From NCBI RefSeq assembly GCF_938045345.1, contig NZ_CALIMS010000016.1:1-33348 (forward strand): DNA of 33,348 nt, given 5' to 3'. Source of the stretch: an uncultured Campylobacter sp. (GTDB lineage Bacteria; Campylobacterota; Campylobacteria; Campylobacterales; Campylobacteraceae). Both the position numbers and the translations under genes were made by a program. Under the pieces are notes generated by a model that worked only from the letters and a program-made list of their open reading frames with translations, did not search any database and was not told the origin of the DNA. This document shows positions 15,042-24,565 of this stretch, piece after piece. Positions within the stretch are counted from its first letter, which is position 1, and each line of letters starts with the position of its first letter.

Positions 15042-16382
15042 TTATTCCACCTTTTGATCCGAAATTTTATAAAATTCATTCTCTTGATAAAATTTCACCA
15101 CTGCCTCGTCTGCGCTTGCGTTGCGCTGCAAATACCGCAACAACGGCTCCGCGCGCGTATATATCACCCCGAGCCCAGCAAGGCTCGTCGCGCGCGAAAG
15201 CGCCACGTAGAGCTGCCCCTTGGCAAAGATCCTGTCGATGTCACAGATGAGCTGCGGAATGCTCATGCCTTGGGATTTGTGGATCGTGATGGCGTATGCG
15301 AGCTTTAGCGGGAACTGATAATACCGCGCCAGCACGATCTGCTCGGCATCCGCGCCGCTTGCGGCGATCTCGCTTAGTTCGTATGTTTGCAGCCCCACGC
15401 GGCTTAGTATGCCGGAGGGCTTTTTTACGACCACGCTTTCGATCTCGCCGCCGGAGCTTTTTTCGATCTTTTCGACGACGCCTTGTTCGCCGTTAAAAAA
15501 CTCGCCGCTTTTATTTGCGGTAAACAGCACCTTTGCGCCTTCTTTTAGCGTCAGACTTTGCAGCGCGTTTAGCGAGGCGATCCATTTTTGAATTTTCTGC
15601 TCGCTCACGCCGCTTTGCAGCGCTTCATAAACGCCCTCAAAGCTGCTCTGCGGCGCATTAAGCTTGGCTAATCTGGCGCTATTTATCGCATCTACTTCGG
15701 CGTTTCTGCCTGAGATTATCGTGGCGTTCGGCTCAGCTCGCGCGGCATCGATGAGCAAAGATCGCATCAGCTCCGCCGTCTGCTCGCTCGTGATGCCGAG
15801 CCGCAGCTCGCAAAGCAGGCGGTATAGCGCCGCATCGGCGGTGCGCTTGGAGCCTATCATCTCGACATAAAAAAACTCGCACTGCCTCCACGCGTACGAG
15901 CCGAAGGCGTAATCCGAGTCGCTAAATAGGCTCCCGCGTGGCGCGCTCTCGCCCTCTTTACGCACCGGCGGAAGCTGATAAAAATCGCCCGTAACGAGCA
16001 GCCGTCCGTTAAATTTAGAATTTGAAATTCTAAGATAGATCATCTCGAAAAGCTCGGCGCCGATCATCGAAATTTCATCGATCACGATGAGGTCTGCGAG
16101 AGCTAAAATTTTTCGCAGCTCGCTTAGTTTGCCGCTTTGTTTGCGATCGAAGCTTTTTAGCTCCTCGTGGTTTTTGCAAATGCCGAAGCGGAAGAAGCTA
16201 TGCACGGTCACGCCACCGATCTCTACGGCGCTGATGCCGGTGCTACCCAGAACGATGACGAGCTTGCCGCGAGCGCGGTAGTTTTCGATGAGCTCTTTTA
16301 TTACGTAGCTTTTGCCCACGCCTGCGCCGCCCGTGATGAAAATATTGCGATCTTTTAGCTTTTGGATGATGAAATTTATCAA
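15042..16382 (-). CDS. Pif1/RecD2-like SF1B DNA helicase
   Basis: 446 residues, starting at TTG (AGGA about 8 nt upstream; no better start). Walker A ITGGAGVGKSY (16-26), Ia LGSTGISAVEIGGVTVHSFF (45-64), Walker B LIVIDEISMI (98-107), GDFYQLPPV motif III, then ITIHKSQGMS (motif V/VI area) and LYVALSRATS near the C-terminus are the Pif1-family set. Such helicases unwind G-quadruplex and other structured DNA in 5'-3' direction. The length is close to other bacterial Pif1-like proteins. It is divergent from the lipoprotein gene at 16437, with only 54 bp between the starts. Confidence 0.9.
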   Translation of the reverse strand: MINFIIQKLKDRNIFITGGAGVGKSYVIKELIENYRARGKLVIVLGSTGISAVEIGGVTVHSFFRFGICKNHEELKSFDRKQSGKLSELRKILALADLIVIDEISMIGAELFEMIYLRISNSKFNGRLLVTGDFYQLPPVRKEGESAPRGSLFSDSDYAFGSYAWRQCEFFYVEMIGSKRTADAALYRLLCELRLGITSEQTAELMRSLLIDAARAEPNATIISGRNAEVDAINSARLAKLNAPQSSFEGVYEALQSGVSEQKIQKWIASLNALQSLTLKEGAKVLFTANKSGEFFNGEQGVVEKIEKSSGGEIESVVVKKPSGILSRVGLQTYELSEIAASGADAEQIVLARYYQFPLKLAYAITIHKSQGMSIPQLICDIDRIFAKGQLYVALSRATSLAGLGVIYTRAEPLLRYLQRNASADEAVVKFYQENEFYKISDQKVE

Positions 16383-16436
16383 GTTTTTTCCTATTTTTTG
16401 GCAAAATTATAGCCAAAATTTTTTAAAAGGCATTGT

Positions 16437-17792
16437 TTGAAACGATTAGTATCTCTTATCTTCGCAGCTTTGGTTCTCGCAGGTTGCGCCACCCATAAGT
16501 TTATCCCGGAAAATCCCGCGGTTTTGGATCTTGAATACGCTCAAAACAGCGAGCGGCTGCCGGCTCCTGCGTCGGTGCAAAACATAAGCGGAAGCGCATT
16601 TAAGAGCCGCTATTTTAAAATTTGGTTTGATGATGCGCATATTAAAGCGGGAATCGATACTTTTTGGGGGCTTAATTACGCCAAGGGGCGCCATTTTGAC
16701 GCTGCGGGCAGGATATACGACGATGCGATCTATCAAAGCATTCGCGCAAACGCCAATGAAGAGGCGTTCGGGCTGATCTCCAAGCCCGCTATAACGGTAA
16801 AAAATGCGCTTCTGCGAAATATCCCAAGCGACTTGCCGATTTTCGGCGATCCGAGCGAGCCGGGGGAGGGAGAGCCGTTTGATTACGCCGCAAATTCCGC
16901 CGTGGGCGTGGGTTATCCGATGCTGCTGTCGCATTACAGCAGAGACGGTGCGTGGGCGTTCGTGCGCAACGACGGCGTGTGGGGCTGGATAAGAAGCGAT
17001 GCGATAAAGCGCATCAGTCCGCAACAAGCGGATATCTACGCAAATTCTAAATTTATAACGATCCTGCGCGACGGCGCAGTCGTTTATGACGAAAGCGGCG
17101 CGGAGCTTTTTAGGGCGCGCACCGGCACGATTTTGCCGTATGATTTTAGCGGCGAGCGCGATCTTGGCGGCACGCTTGGCGTGCGGAGCGTATTTAGCGG
17201 CGAAATTTTAACCCAGTTTGGCGGCAAAAGATATTTCGTTGGCGCGGAGGATGCGAAGCTTTGGCCCGCGCCGCTTGATGAGCAAAACTCAAAGATCGTA
17301 GCCGCTAGCCTGCTCGGGCAGAAATACGGCTGGGGCGGGTATAAATTTCTTCGCGATTGCTCGCTTATGACGAAAGACTTTTTGGCGAATTTCGGGCTGT
17401 GGCTGCCGCGAAATTCCAAGGCGCAATCGGGCCGCGGCGAGCGTTTTTCGCTGGCGGGGATGAGCGCGGATGAAAAGCTTAGCTTTATCGGCAAAAACGG
17501 CGTGGCGTATAAAACCCTGCTATATATGCCCGGCCACGTGATGCTCTACGTAGGGCAGGTGGATGGCAAGCCTGCGGTGCTGCACGACATCTGGGGGCTT
17601 CGCACGATGGACGGCGGACGCGCAGTCATCGGGCGCACGGCGATTACGTCGCTTACTATCGGCTCGGATCGCGCCGACATCGCCGAGGATCGCTTGCTGA
17701 TCTCGCGTATCAGCGCGATGAGCGTGCTTTCGGGCGAGGAGGACTTTATTTCGGACGATCGGTTCGGCTCTACGGATTTCGGTGCAAATTAA
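16437..17792 (+). CDS. SH3/NlpC-P60 lipoprotein, cell-wall peptidase
   Basis: 451 residues, TTG start with AAAAGG 6-7 nt upstream. Lipobox LVLAGC gives a lipidated Cys17. The middle region (about 125-270) contains SH3b-like repeats (WAFVRNDGVWGWIRSD, YFVGAED). The C-terminal NlpC/P60 domain has catalytic Cys308 (FLRDCSLM), His367 (MPGHVMLYVG) and a third residue His383 (LHDIWG). Members of this SH3-C40 group cleave peptidoglycan stem peptides and shape the curved or helical cells of epsilonproteobacteria. Outer-membrane or periplasmic, lipid-anchored. Confidence 0.9.
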   Translation: MKRLVSLIFAALVLAGCATHKFIPENPAVLDLEYAQNSERLPAPASVQNISGSAFKSRYFKIWFDDAHIKAGIDTFWGLNYAKGRHFDAAGRIYDDAIYQSIRANANEEAFGLISKPAITVKNALLRNIPSDLPIFGDPSEPGEGEPFDYAANSAVGVGYPMLLSHYSRDGAWAFVRNDGVWGWIRSDAIKRISPQQADIYANSKFITILRDGAVVYDESGAELFRARTGTILPYDFSGERDLGGTLGVRSVFSGEILTQFGGKRYFVGAEDAKLWPAPLDEQNSKIVAASLLGQKYGWGGYKFLRDCSLMTKDFLANFGLWLPRNSKAQSGRGERFSLAGMSADEKLSFIGKNGVAYKTLLYMPGHVMLYVGQVDGKPAVLHDIWGLRTMDGGRAVIGRTAITSLTIGSDRADIAEDRLLISRISAMSVLSGEEDFISDDRFGSTDFGAN

Positions 17793-18390
17793 ACGCTGTC
17801 TCGTAAAAAATAGAGAGCGAGCTATGGGCGATGGCCTCAGAAAAAAGCAAGCAACGAGAATCGGATGCATGTAAAAAGAGCAGACTGCGCGCTACTGAGA
17901 TGAGTGCAAGCCGTCGCCGCTACAGAAAAACGATGTCTTGTTTGTGTATGCAGGCGCGAACTGCTCGTCGCTATCGAAAGCGGCGCGTTGCTTGCGTATA
18001 TCTTCTCTGCGAACTGCTCGCCGCTATGGATAGAAGCCCGCGGGTATAAGCGCGCTCGCCGCCGTCCCTTGCAAATCGCTTCGTCTAAAACATCGTCTCT
18101 TGCGTATTTCTTACTAGCGATGTGTTTGCCGTTTCGTCGTGCCTACTAGGCGCATCGCTAAATTTTACATTTCGTGTCTTCATCGCCAATATACGCGCCC
18201 TTGCGCCGTCGGCAAAATTTTGCTTTAAAATTTCGTTTGAAATTTTAAAGGAGCCGTCGCGAGCCCGGTAAAATTTCATTCATTCGACCCTTAAAATTTT
18301 AAGAAGCGCTTTTTCGCTAAATGTGCAGACGGCTCTAAACGCGCCCAGACTTCAGCCGAAGCTATTTTTCGCCGCAAGCGGGAGCGTGCG
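17793..18390. other. Intergenic, no gene seen; short imperfect repeat
   Basis: About 600 bp without a supported gene. Contains GCGAACTGCTCGTCGCTAT (17956-17974) repeated with one change at 18009-18027. The short frames here lack RBSs and look random. Possibly the remains of genes lost with the deleted binding-protein gene downstream. Confidence 0.5.
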
Positions 18391-18621
18391 TCATTTGCCG
18401 TCTAGGCCCAGGCCGTGCAGTATGTATCCAAACTCCGCGCCGCCTACGAGGATGATTTGGTTGTTCGCGTTGCAAAGCGAGGCTACTTTGCTTACTTTCT
18501 CCGGCAGCTCGACGACGTTTCCGCGCATATCTTTAACCGTCCTCGGCTCGCCCGCGGCGGCGTTTAGACAAAACGCTAGAAACAAAGCGGCGACGAGCGC
18601 CAAATTTTTCCTTACGAACAT
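18391..18621 (-). pseudogene. Internally deleted siderophore/metal binding-protein gene
   Basis: 76 codons with a good RBS (AAGGAGAG) and signal peptide (FVRKNLALVAALFLAFCLNA). Residues 27-62 match residues 21-57 of the full binding protein at 19759 (RTVKDMRGNVVELP against RTIKDMDGAEVKIP; NNQIILVGGA against NNQILLALGGA). The next residues, AEFGYILHGLGLDGK, match that protein's last 15 (AEFGYILKGLNPEGK). About 265 residues are missing, in frame, with the junction at a shared GGA/DA. It is expressed-looking but cannot fold as a binding protein. Confidence 0.8.
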
Positions 18622-18691
18622 ACTCTCTCCTTAGTGCCAAAATTTTATAAAACGTCTAGAACTGCGGCATGCCCTAGGTTTTACCCTCCCC

Positions 18692-19255
18692 TTAGAAAAA
18701 CAAAAAATATCTCGGCGTTTTGCTCTTATACTTTAGATACTCCTGCCCGTAGGCTTGCTCGCAGTAGCGCTCCTCGCCGAGGACCACGAGATGGTTGTAT
18801 ACGGCAAAGGGCACTATCACTAAGAGTAGCCACAGCGACGCCGAAGCAATGCAAACGCCCGCCATGCCGAGGAAATAAAAGAAATACATCGGATTGCGCG
18901 ATAGGCGGTAGATGCCGCCTTGTGCGGCTCTGTCCGTAGGCGCTGCCGCATAGTCGTAAAACGCCTTGATGAAGCCCGCAAAAGCCGCTACGTAGATCAC
19001 CGCTCCGATCCAAAACCACGCGCTGCCCGTCTTAAGCGGCACGAACACCGATAAAATGAGCAGCGCCGCTTGCAGCAGCGAGCTTATGATCGCATTTTGC
19101 TTGTCAGCGAGCGTGTACCATGAGGTATCGGTGGCGCGTCTGCCGACCTCTTTGTAAATAAACATATACGCGAATTGTATCAGCACCATCGCAAACGAGG
19201 GTATCCAAGCGCCCGCTAGAGAAGGCTCAAGCGTCGTAAAAAATGAAATTTCCAT
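18692..19255 (-). CDS. Isoprenylcysteine/phospholipid methyltransferase-like membrane protein
   Basis: 187 residues from ATG at 19255, which has AAAGGAAG 5 nt upstream; an upstream in-frame start adds 38 charged residues with no RBS and is rejected. Four to five hydrophobic segments, then GGIYRLSRNPMYFFYFLGMA and GEERYCEQAYGQEYLKYK, the ICMT/PEMT-type S-adenosylmethionine-binding signature, ending KTPRYFLFF. Inner membrane. The substrate in bacteria of this group is unknown. Lies between the intact binding-protein gene and its deleted copy, on the same strand. Confidence 0.85.
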   Translation of the reverse strand: MEISFFTTLEPSLAGAWIPSFAMVLIQFAYMFIYKEVGRRATDTSWYTLADKQNAIISSLLQAALLILSVFVPLKTGSAWFWIGAVIYVAAFAGFIKAFYDYAAAPTDRAAQGGIYRLSRNPMYFFYFLGMAGVCIASASLWLLLVIVPFAVYNHLVVLGEERYCEQAYGQEYLKYKSKTPRYFLFF

Positions 19256-19758
19256 GACCGCTTCCTTTACTTTAAATTTTATCTTGCAGCTTTGTTTTGC
19301 CCTTGTTTGCTTGTCGTTGCTTTGTCCTTTTTCACCCGCCGCGAGTTTAAATTTTACTCCGCCTCGCACCGCTTATTCGGCGCGCTCTTTGCTCGGTACG
19401 CCGCCCGCCGCCGATGCCGCTTTGATGATGATAATGTGACAGTGACGCCACTCATTCGGGTATCGACTCGCCGAGCAACGATGAGATCTGCGCTTTATGC
19501 GGGCGGCATCCGCACTTCAACGCGCCAAAATGCGAGATAGTGCCGCTTATTTTGACGATACGACGCCGCTCGCCCGTATGACTAGACGATTTGTATATCT
19601 GGTGTCGAGATAGGACAGGCAGTCTGCTCGGCACCGATGTGCCGCCGCACAATGAAACATTCTGTGCCGATGTATCCGCCGCCTACTACACGATGAGCAT
19701 TCGGCACAGATGCAGCCTGCTAGGTGCGGCGCTGATGCCGTTGCTTCGGTGCCGCGCC
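19256..19758. other. Intergenic, no gene seen
   Basis: About 500 bp, GC-rich, with several loose repeats of GGCACCGATGTGCCGCC-like words (19629-19760) but no frame with an RBS. I assign nothing. Confidence 0.5.
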
Positions 19759-20778
19759 TTATTTACCCTCCGGGTTAAGTCCTTTTAAAATATAGCCAAA
19801 TTCCGCGTCACTTAGCTCGTAATTCATAAATTTTTTATAAAACGCCTTAGTTTCGGCCTTTATGTCGATGTCGGCAAAAAGCTCCGGCTGAATAGTTTTA
19901 GCCGCCCATAAAATTTGAAGTACCGTATCCGCGCCGTATCGATCCCAGTTGAAAACTCCGCGCGGATTGCCGTAAACGCGTCCGTTTTTGACCGCATCCG
20001 TGCCGCTGTAAACCGGGCTTGATTTGATCTTCTCTACCGCATCTTCGTTGTGATCGCCGCCCACGATTATGATCTGCGGGTTGCTCGCGATGATCTCCTC
20101 GGCGGTGATAGTTTTCATCGGGCCTTTCGTGGCGGTGATCGCATTTGTTCCGCCGGCTAGCTCTATCCATGAGTCGATCAGTGTGCCCTTGCCGTCGATC
20201 TTTAAAAGATCGCTTCCGCCTACGATGTGAAGGACGCGCGGACGCTTATCGGGGCTTAAATTTGCGGTGCGGCCGCTAACCAAAGCGATATTTTTGTCTA
20301 AATTTGCGATCAGATCCTTCGCTCTTTGCGGTGCGTCACCGCCTAGCATATCGCCGCACATCCTGATGCTACGCCTCATCTGCTCGTAATCGCTAAAGCT
20401 CGCCTTTAAAACAGTAAAGCCCTGCTTAGCTAAATTTTCGCCCGCCAGTGCGGTTGAGATGATGACTACGTCAGGGTTACGGCTCATCAGCTCCTCTAAA
20501 TTTACGTCGTTATTTTTTAGCAGCACGGGGATCTGCGCCAGGCGCGGATAAATTTTAAGAAACCATGCGTTTTTGCTGATATTATCGGTGGTGGCGACGA
20601 TCTTGTCCGCTCCGCCCAGAGCCAGTAAAATTTGATTGTTCGAGTGCCAGAGTGCTGCGATGCGCTCAACTTTTGCGGGGATTTTGACCTCAGCTCCGTC
20701 CATATCCTTGATAGTTCTAAGCTCTGCTGCGCTCGCAAAAAGCGCGCCCGCCAAAAGCAGTAGTAAAAATTTTTTCAT
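19759..20778 (-). CDS. Periplasmic siderophore/metal-type binding protein (PF01497-like)
   Basis: 339 residues from ATG at 20778, chosen because TAGGAG lies 6 nt upstream and the product starts with a clean signal peptide (KKFLLLLLAGALFASA). Motifs: RTIKDMDGAEVKIP, RIAALWHSNNQILLALGGAD, NLEELMSRNPDVVIIS, PRVLHIVGGSDLLKIDGKGT, LAGGTNAI, TAEEIIASNPQIIIVGG, NGRVYGNPRGVFNWDRYGAD. This is the FecB/BtuF class III binding-protein order, for iron-siderophore, haem or cobalamin. No permease or ATPase is adjacent. An internally deleted relic lies downstream at 18391. Confidence 0.9.
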   Translation of the reverse strand: MKKFLLLLLAGALFASAAELRTIKDMDGAEVKIPAKVERIAALWHSNNQILLALGGADKIVATTDNISKNAWFLKIYPRLAQIPVLLKNNDVNLEELMSRNPDVVIISTALAGENLAKQGFTVLKASFSDYEQMRRSIRMCGDMLGGDAPQRAKDLIANLDKNIALVSGRTANLSPDKRPRVLHIVGGSDLLKIDGKGTLIDSWIELAGGTNAITATKGPMKTITAEEIIASNPQIIIVGGDHNEDAVEKIKSSPVYSGTDAVKNGRVYGNPRGVFNWDRYGADTVLQILWAAKTIQPELFADIDIKAETKAFYKKFMNYELSDAEFGYILKGLNPEGK

Positions 20779-20897
20779 TTTTTCTCCTAAAAGGTATTGA
20801 AATATACGCTGCGATATTACATAAAATCTCATTAAAATTGCGTAAATTTTAACTGCCGCCACCGCGATTATTTATTATTTTTCAAAGTAAATTTTTA

Positions 20898-20903
20898 TAT
20901 AAT
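20898..20903 (+). promoter_or_regulatory. -10 box of the flotillin gene
   Basis: TATAAT at 20898-20903, about 36 bp before the ATG at 20939, followed by AAAGGAGAG. Upstream is AT-rich without a clear -35. Divergent from the binding-protein gene, whose possible -10 (TAATAT, minus strand) is at 20819-20814. Confidence 0.45.
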
Positions 20904-20938
20904 CCATTTTAAATTTAGCATTTTTAAAGGAGAGAAAA

Positions 20939-22363
20939 ATGGGTGAAATTTTATATTTGATCGGCGCCGCAGTCGGGATTTTAGCGGTGCTTTTCATCAT
21001 CGTGCCTCTGTTTTTCAGGCGCATAGTGGAGACGAACGAAGTGCATATCGTCCAGAGCGCGCGTAAGACGACGAGCTACGGCAAAGATACCGGCAACGGT
21101 AACAGCTATTATGAATTCCCGAGCTGGGTGCCGGCGCTGGGCGTTACGAAGATCGTTTTGCCGGTCTCGGTCTTTAGCATCAAGATCGAGGATTATGAGG
21201 CGTATGATCTGGGTAGGCTTCCTTTCGTAGTCGATATTACGGCGTTTTTTAGGATCGTGGATTCAAATTTAGCCGCACAACGCGTCAATAATTTTCAAGA
21301 CCTTAATAACCAGCTCACAAATATCATCCAAGGCTCGATTCGTTCGATCCTCTCAAGCCGCGTGCTTGAGGATATCTTGCAGATCCGCTCCGAGCTTGGG
21401 GATGATTTTACCAAGGCGGTAAAGACGCAGCTGCAAAACTGGGGTATCGAGCCCGTCAAAAACATCGAGCTCATGGATATCCGCGATAGCAGCGGCAGCA
21501 AGGTCATCTTAAACATCATGGAGAAGAAAAAATCCCAGATCGAAAAGGAAAGCCGCGTCGAGGTCGCAAACAACACCAAGCTCGCTCAAATCGCCGAGAT
21601 CGAAGCCGCGCAGGCAACCGAAGTGCGCCAGCAGGAAGCCAATAAGATGGTGGGCCTTAAGACCGTCGAAAACGAGCGCGAAGTCGCGATCTCAAAGGAG
21701 CAGGCCGAGCAGCTCATCAAGGATCAGCAAAAGATCACGCAGGAAAAGGCGATGGAGGTCGTGCGGGTAAACGACGTCAAGCAGGCCGAGATCAAAAAGC
21801 AAGTGGAGATCGTAAAAGCCGAGCAGGAGCAGCGCAAGATCGAGATCGACGCCGAAGCGCGCAAAAACGCCAAAATCCGCGACGCCGAAGCGATCAGGGA
21901 AAATCAAATTTTAGTAGCGCAGGGCGATAAAGAGAAGCAGTTTCTCGCCGCCGCGGCGCTTTTGGAGATGAAGGACAAAGAGGCGCAAGGTACGCTAAAG
22001 ATAGGCTCTGCCGAGGCCGAGGCGCTTAGGTTAAAAGAGCTCGCGCCGGTAAACGCACAGATCGAGCTCGCGCGCGAGATCGGCGAAAATCAGGGATATC
22101 AGACCTATCTCATTTCGATCAAACAGATCGAAGCAAACCGCGATATCGGTCTGGAGCAGGCCAAGGCGCTAAGCGCAGCGGATCTTAAGATCATCGCAAA
22201 CGAAGGCAGCGTGGGCGAGGGGATGAGTAAATTCGGCGAAATTTTAAGCGCCAAGGGCGGCACGCAGCTAGCCGCGATGCTCGAAGCGCTAAATCAAAGC
22301 GAGGTCGGCAAAAAGGTGCTGGATAAAATTTCGGGCGCCAAAGAAGAGGGCAAATCCGAGTAA
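20939..22363 (+). CDS. Flotillin-family SPFH protein
   Basis: 474 residues. One N-terminal membrane segment (5-27, ILYLIGAAVGILAVLFIIVP), then the SPFH/band-7 domain (about 30-195: VETNEVHIVQSARK, FVVDITAFFRIVD, SILSSRVLEDIL), then a long Glu/Ala-rich coiled coil (about 200-340) and a C-terminal tail with KIGSAEAEALRLKELAP and IANEGSVGEGMSKFGEILSA. Flotillins form oligomeric scaffolds in membrane microdomains; no NfeD partner is adjacent. RBS AAAGGAGAG; own promoter. Confidence 0.95.
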   Translation: MGEILYLIGAAVGILAVLFIIVPLFFRRIVETNEVHIVQSARKTTSYGKDTGNGNSYYEFPSWVPALGVTKIVLPVSVFSIKIEDYEAYDLGRLPFVVDITAFFRIVDSNLAAQRVNNFQDLNNQLTNIIQGSIRSILSSRVLEDILQIRSELGDDFTKAVKTQLQNWGIEPVKNIELMDIRDSSGSKVILNIMEKKKSQIEKESRVEVANNTKLAQIAEIEAAQATEVRQQEANKMVGLKTVENEREVAISKEQAEQLIKDQQKITQEKAMEVVRVNDVKQAEIKKQVEIVKAEQEQRKIEIDAEARKNAKIRDAEAIRENQILVAQGDKEKQFLAAAALLEMKDKEAQGTLKIGSAEAEALRLKELAPVNAQIELAREIGENQGYQTYLISIKQIEANRDIGLEQAKALSAADLKIIANEGSVGEGMSKFGEILSAKGGTQLAAMLEALNQSEVGKKVLDKISGAKEEGKSE

Positions 22364-22932
22364 TAGTCGCAGTGCCTCGGGCGAGCAAAACTTTAAATTT
22401 ATACGCTAACGGCGCTACGGAGGAGAGTAAATTTGAGTAATAGCTAGAGGCAAGCGCGGGCTAGCAAATTTGAGCGGCCTGCCCGTCCGCATTGGATAAA
22501 ATTTAAAGTGCTAGCGGAATTTAAAGGTTGCGAAATTTCAAATACTTGCGAAATTTCAGATCTCCGTGGAATTTTAAATATCGCAGAATTTAAATGCCTC
22601 GAAATTTTAAATGCTAGTAAAATTTTAAGCCTTCCGTGCGTAGCGTTTGGAAGCGGTGCGGTATCGCAAGTATTCGCAGGGCGCCGAAACTGCGCGTAAA
22701 TTTTATAAAATTCACAAGGCAAGATTTAAAATTTCGGCGCTGGTACATAGCGCTCATAGGCTACGCTTAGCGGTTATCGGTTGCCGCCAAATGATTGAGC
22801 TTGCCGTCTAGCGGTCAAATTTTGCCGCCTGCGAGGCTAAATTTATTCGGTTCGGATGAAATTTAAGAAGCGCAAGCCGTTTGAGCAGCGCAAAATTTAA
22901 CCCGTCTTCATAAAATTTTTAAGGAGCGCACG
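22364..22932. other. Intergenic, rich in RAATTY words
   Basis: About 570 bp between the flotillin and an unknown gene. No supported gene. The middle (22500-22624) is a regular array of AATT-centred words; see the repeat entry. Confidence 0.6.
22500..22624. repeat. Array of eight RAATTY sites at 16-18 bp spacing
   Basis: AATT starts at 22500, 22518, 22534, 22552, 22570, 22587, 22603 and 22621; each is flanked to give (A/G)AATT(T), that is RAATTY. Spacings are 18, 16, 18, 18, 17, 16, 18. The bases between them are similar but not identical (often GCG or CTAG). Confidence 0.7.
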
Positions 22933-23616
22933 ATGGCAAACGCCGTAAATTCCGCGCAGTACCAAGCGCGCATCAAACAGGCGGAAACTCTTTTTGAAGG
23001 GCGAAATTTTACCCGGCGCCAAACGATAAATTTAAGCGGCGGATATGAGATCATAAAGGACGCATATAGGCTCGGCGCGACAAGCTTTGGCGGCGGCGAA
23101 TACACGCTGTTTGATACTCACAAAACGCAGATAAAAAGCTGGCGCTGTATAGACGATAGGGCAGAATTTTTTAGCCTGATCCGCCACGCAGACGGCAAAT
23201 TTTACCTCGTTTTTCGCCAGGATCTATACGGCTACAGCGTGCTTGATCTAGCCTCAGCGCAGATCATGCGCTTCGTGCCGGACGCCTGGCTAGACGGCAA
23301 GGAGAGCTTCATTTGGGACGGCGTGCACTATCTGCGGGGTTGGGACGCGCTGGCGGTGGACGGCTGCTACTGGGCGGCTCCAAACGGCGTGCATTTGGTA
23401 AGCTTTGCCGAGCCGATGAGCGAAGAGCAGAGATATGTAGGTGTCTTAGACTGCATGCAGAGCGGTTACGACATCTACGAGCAGGCTGATTTCGCGGGCT
23501 TTGAGGGTAATGAACTGAGCCTAAAATGCTTTCGCGCGGACACCTTACGATATGAAAATATAAAAATTTCGCGCGAGCGTTACTGCGAATGGATGCGCGA
23601 AGCAAAACGGCTATAA
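22933..23616 (+). CDS. Unknown conserved-looking protein
   Basis: 227 residues, RBS AAGGAG 7 nt before ATG. Cytoplasmic, no signal peptide or membrane segment. Rich in aromatic residues and short strands (RQTINLSGGYEIIKD, TLFDTHKTQIKSWRC, FYLVFRQDLYGYSVLDL, CYWAAPNGVHLVSF), suggesting a mostly beta protein. I do not recognise the family. It stands alone, with about 120 bp to the exporter gene downstream. Confidence 0.75.
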   Translation: MANAVNSAQYQARIKQAETLFEGRNFTRRQTINLSGGYEIIKDAYRLGATSFGGGEYTLFDTHKTQIKSWRCIDDRAEFFSLIRHADGKFYLVFRQDLYGYSVLDLASAQIMRFVPDAWLDGKESFIWDGVHYLRGWDALAVDGCYWAAPNGVHLVSFAEPMSEEQRYVGVLDCMQSGYDIYEQADFAGFEGNELSLKCFRADTLRYENIKISRERYCEWMREAKRL

Positions 23617-23734
23617 GGCTTAAATTTACTAAATTTCGCGCCTAAATTTAAACGCTTGCAAGCGATAAATTTTAACGGCGAGCCGCAAAAAGCGGAATTT
23701 AGAGAGACCAAAGGGGCTGAAATAAGGAATAGGG

Positions 23735-24475
23735 ATGTTTTTTGAATACATTTTAATCGGCGCCTGCGTAGGCTTTATCAGCGGATTTTTCGGCATCGGT
23801 GGCGGCACGGTCGTGGTGCCCGTGATGATGCTCTTCGGCTACGACGTCAAGTACGCCATCGGCATCAGCATCATGCAGATGATATTTAGCTCAATCTTCG
23901 GCTCGTTCGTAAATTTTAAAAGCAAAATGCTCGACGTCGCGCCGGCGCTGGTGCTGGGGCTCGGGGGCTTTTGCGGCGCGCTTAGCAGCGGCTTTATCGT
24001 AAGCTATTTCTCCTCAAAATTTCTACTTGGCACGCTCATTTTGGTGCAGATTATAAATTTAATCAAACTCTTCAAAACCCCGACCGAGCCCACTGGCGAG
24101 GCTAACGAATCTAAAATTTTGCTCTTTATCGTGGGGCTGTTCGTCGGCGCCGTGGCGATCAGCGTGGGTATCGGCGGCGCGGTATTCGTGATGCCTATTT
24201 TGATCAGTTTTTTAAACTACGACATCAAAAAGGCCGTCAGTACGGGGCTATTTTTCGTGATATTTTCCTCAAGCGCGGGCTTTATTAGTCTTGCCGCGCA
24301 CGGGCTCGTACACTACGAAATCGGCGCGTTGCTCGGCGTCGGCTCGCTAGCGGGTGTTTATGCGGGCGTCAAAACCTCGCACAAGATCGGCAAAAAGGCT
24401 CAAAAGCGCTGGATGATCGCACTCATCGTTATGATACTTTGTATTACGGTTAGGAAATTTTTGGCTTTGAGCTAG
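23735..24475 (+). CDS. TauE/SafE-family sulfite/anion exporter
   Basis: 246 residues, usual length. About eight membrane segments. Both halves carry the family's glycine signature: GFISGFFGIGGGTVVVPVMM (14-33) and FVGAVAISVGIGGAVFVMPI (about 136-155). Members move sulfite, sulfonates or other sulfur anions across the inner membrane. RBS AAGGAATAGGG. Not part of an obvious operon. Confidence 0.9.
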   Translation: MFFEYILIGACVGFISGFFGIGGGTVVVPVMMLFGYDVKYAIGISIMQMIFSSIFGSFVNFKSKMLDVAPALVLGLGGFCGALSSGFIVSYFSSKFLLGTLILVQIINLIKLFKTPTEPTGEANESKILLFIVGLFVGAVAISVGIGGAVFVMPILISFLNYDIKKAVSTGLFFVIFSSSAGFISLAAHGLVHYEIGALLGVGSLAGVYAGVKTSHKIGKKAQKRWMIALIVMILCITVRKFLALS

Positions 24476-24565
24476 GCGCGCTTGCCGAATCGAAGCTAAA
24501 ATTTAGATCTAAATTTAGTCGCGGCGCCTTGCCGCAAATTTAACTTAAATTTAAAAGGATCATCA

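Noticed and set aside
18626..18939. Plus-strand frame opposite the methyltransferase
   Set aside because: Arg/Cys/Pro-rich shadow of the minus-strand gene.
19256..19369. N-terminal extension of the methyltransferase to 19369
   Set aside because: Adds 38 charged residues without an RBS; the ATG at 19255 has AAAGGAAG.
20779..20862. N-terminal extension of the binding protein to 20862
   Set aside because: It would bury the signal peptide; ATG at 20778 has TAGGAG and a clean signal.
22444..22722. Possible proteins encoded in the RAATTY array
   Set aside because: Frames on both strands only reflect the periodic AT-rich words; no RBS.
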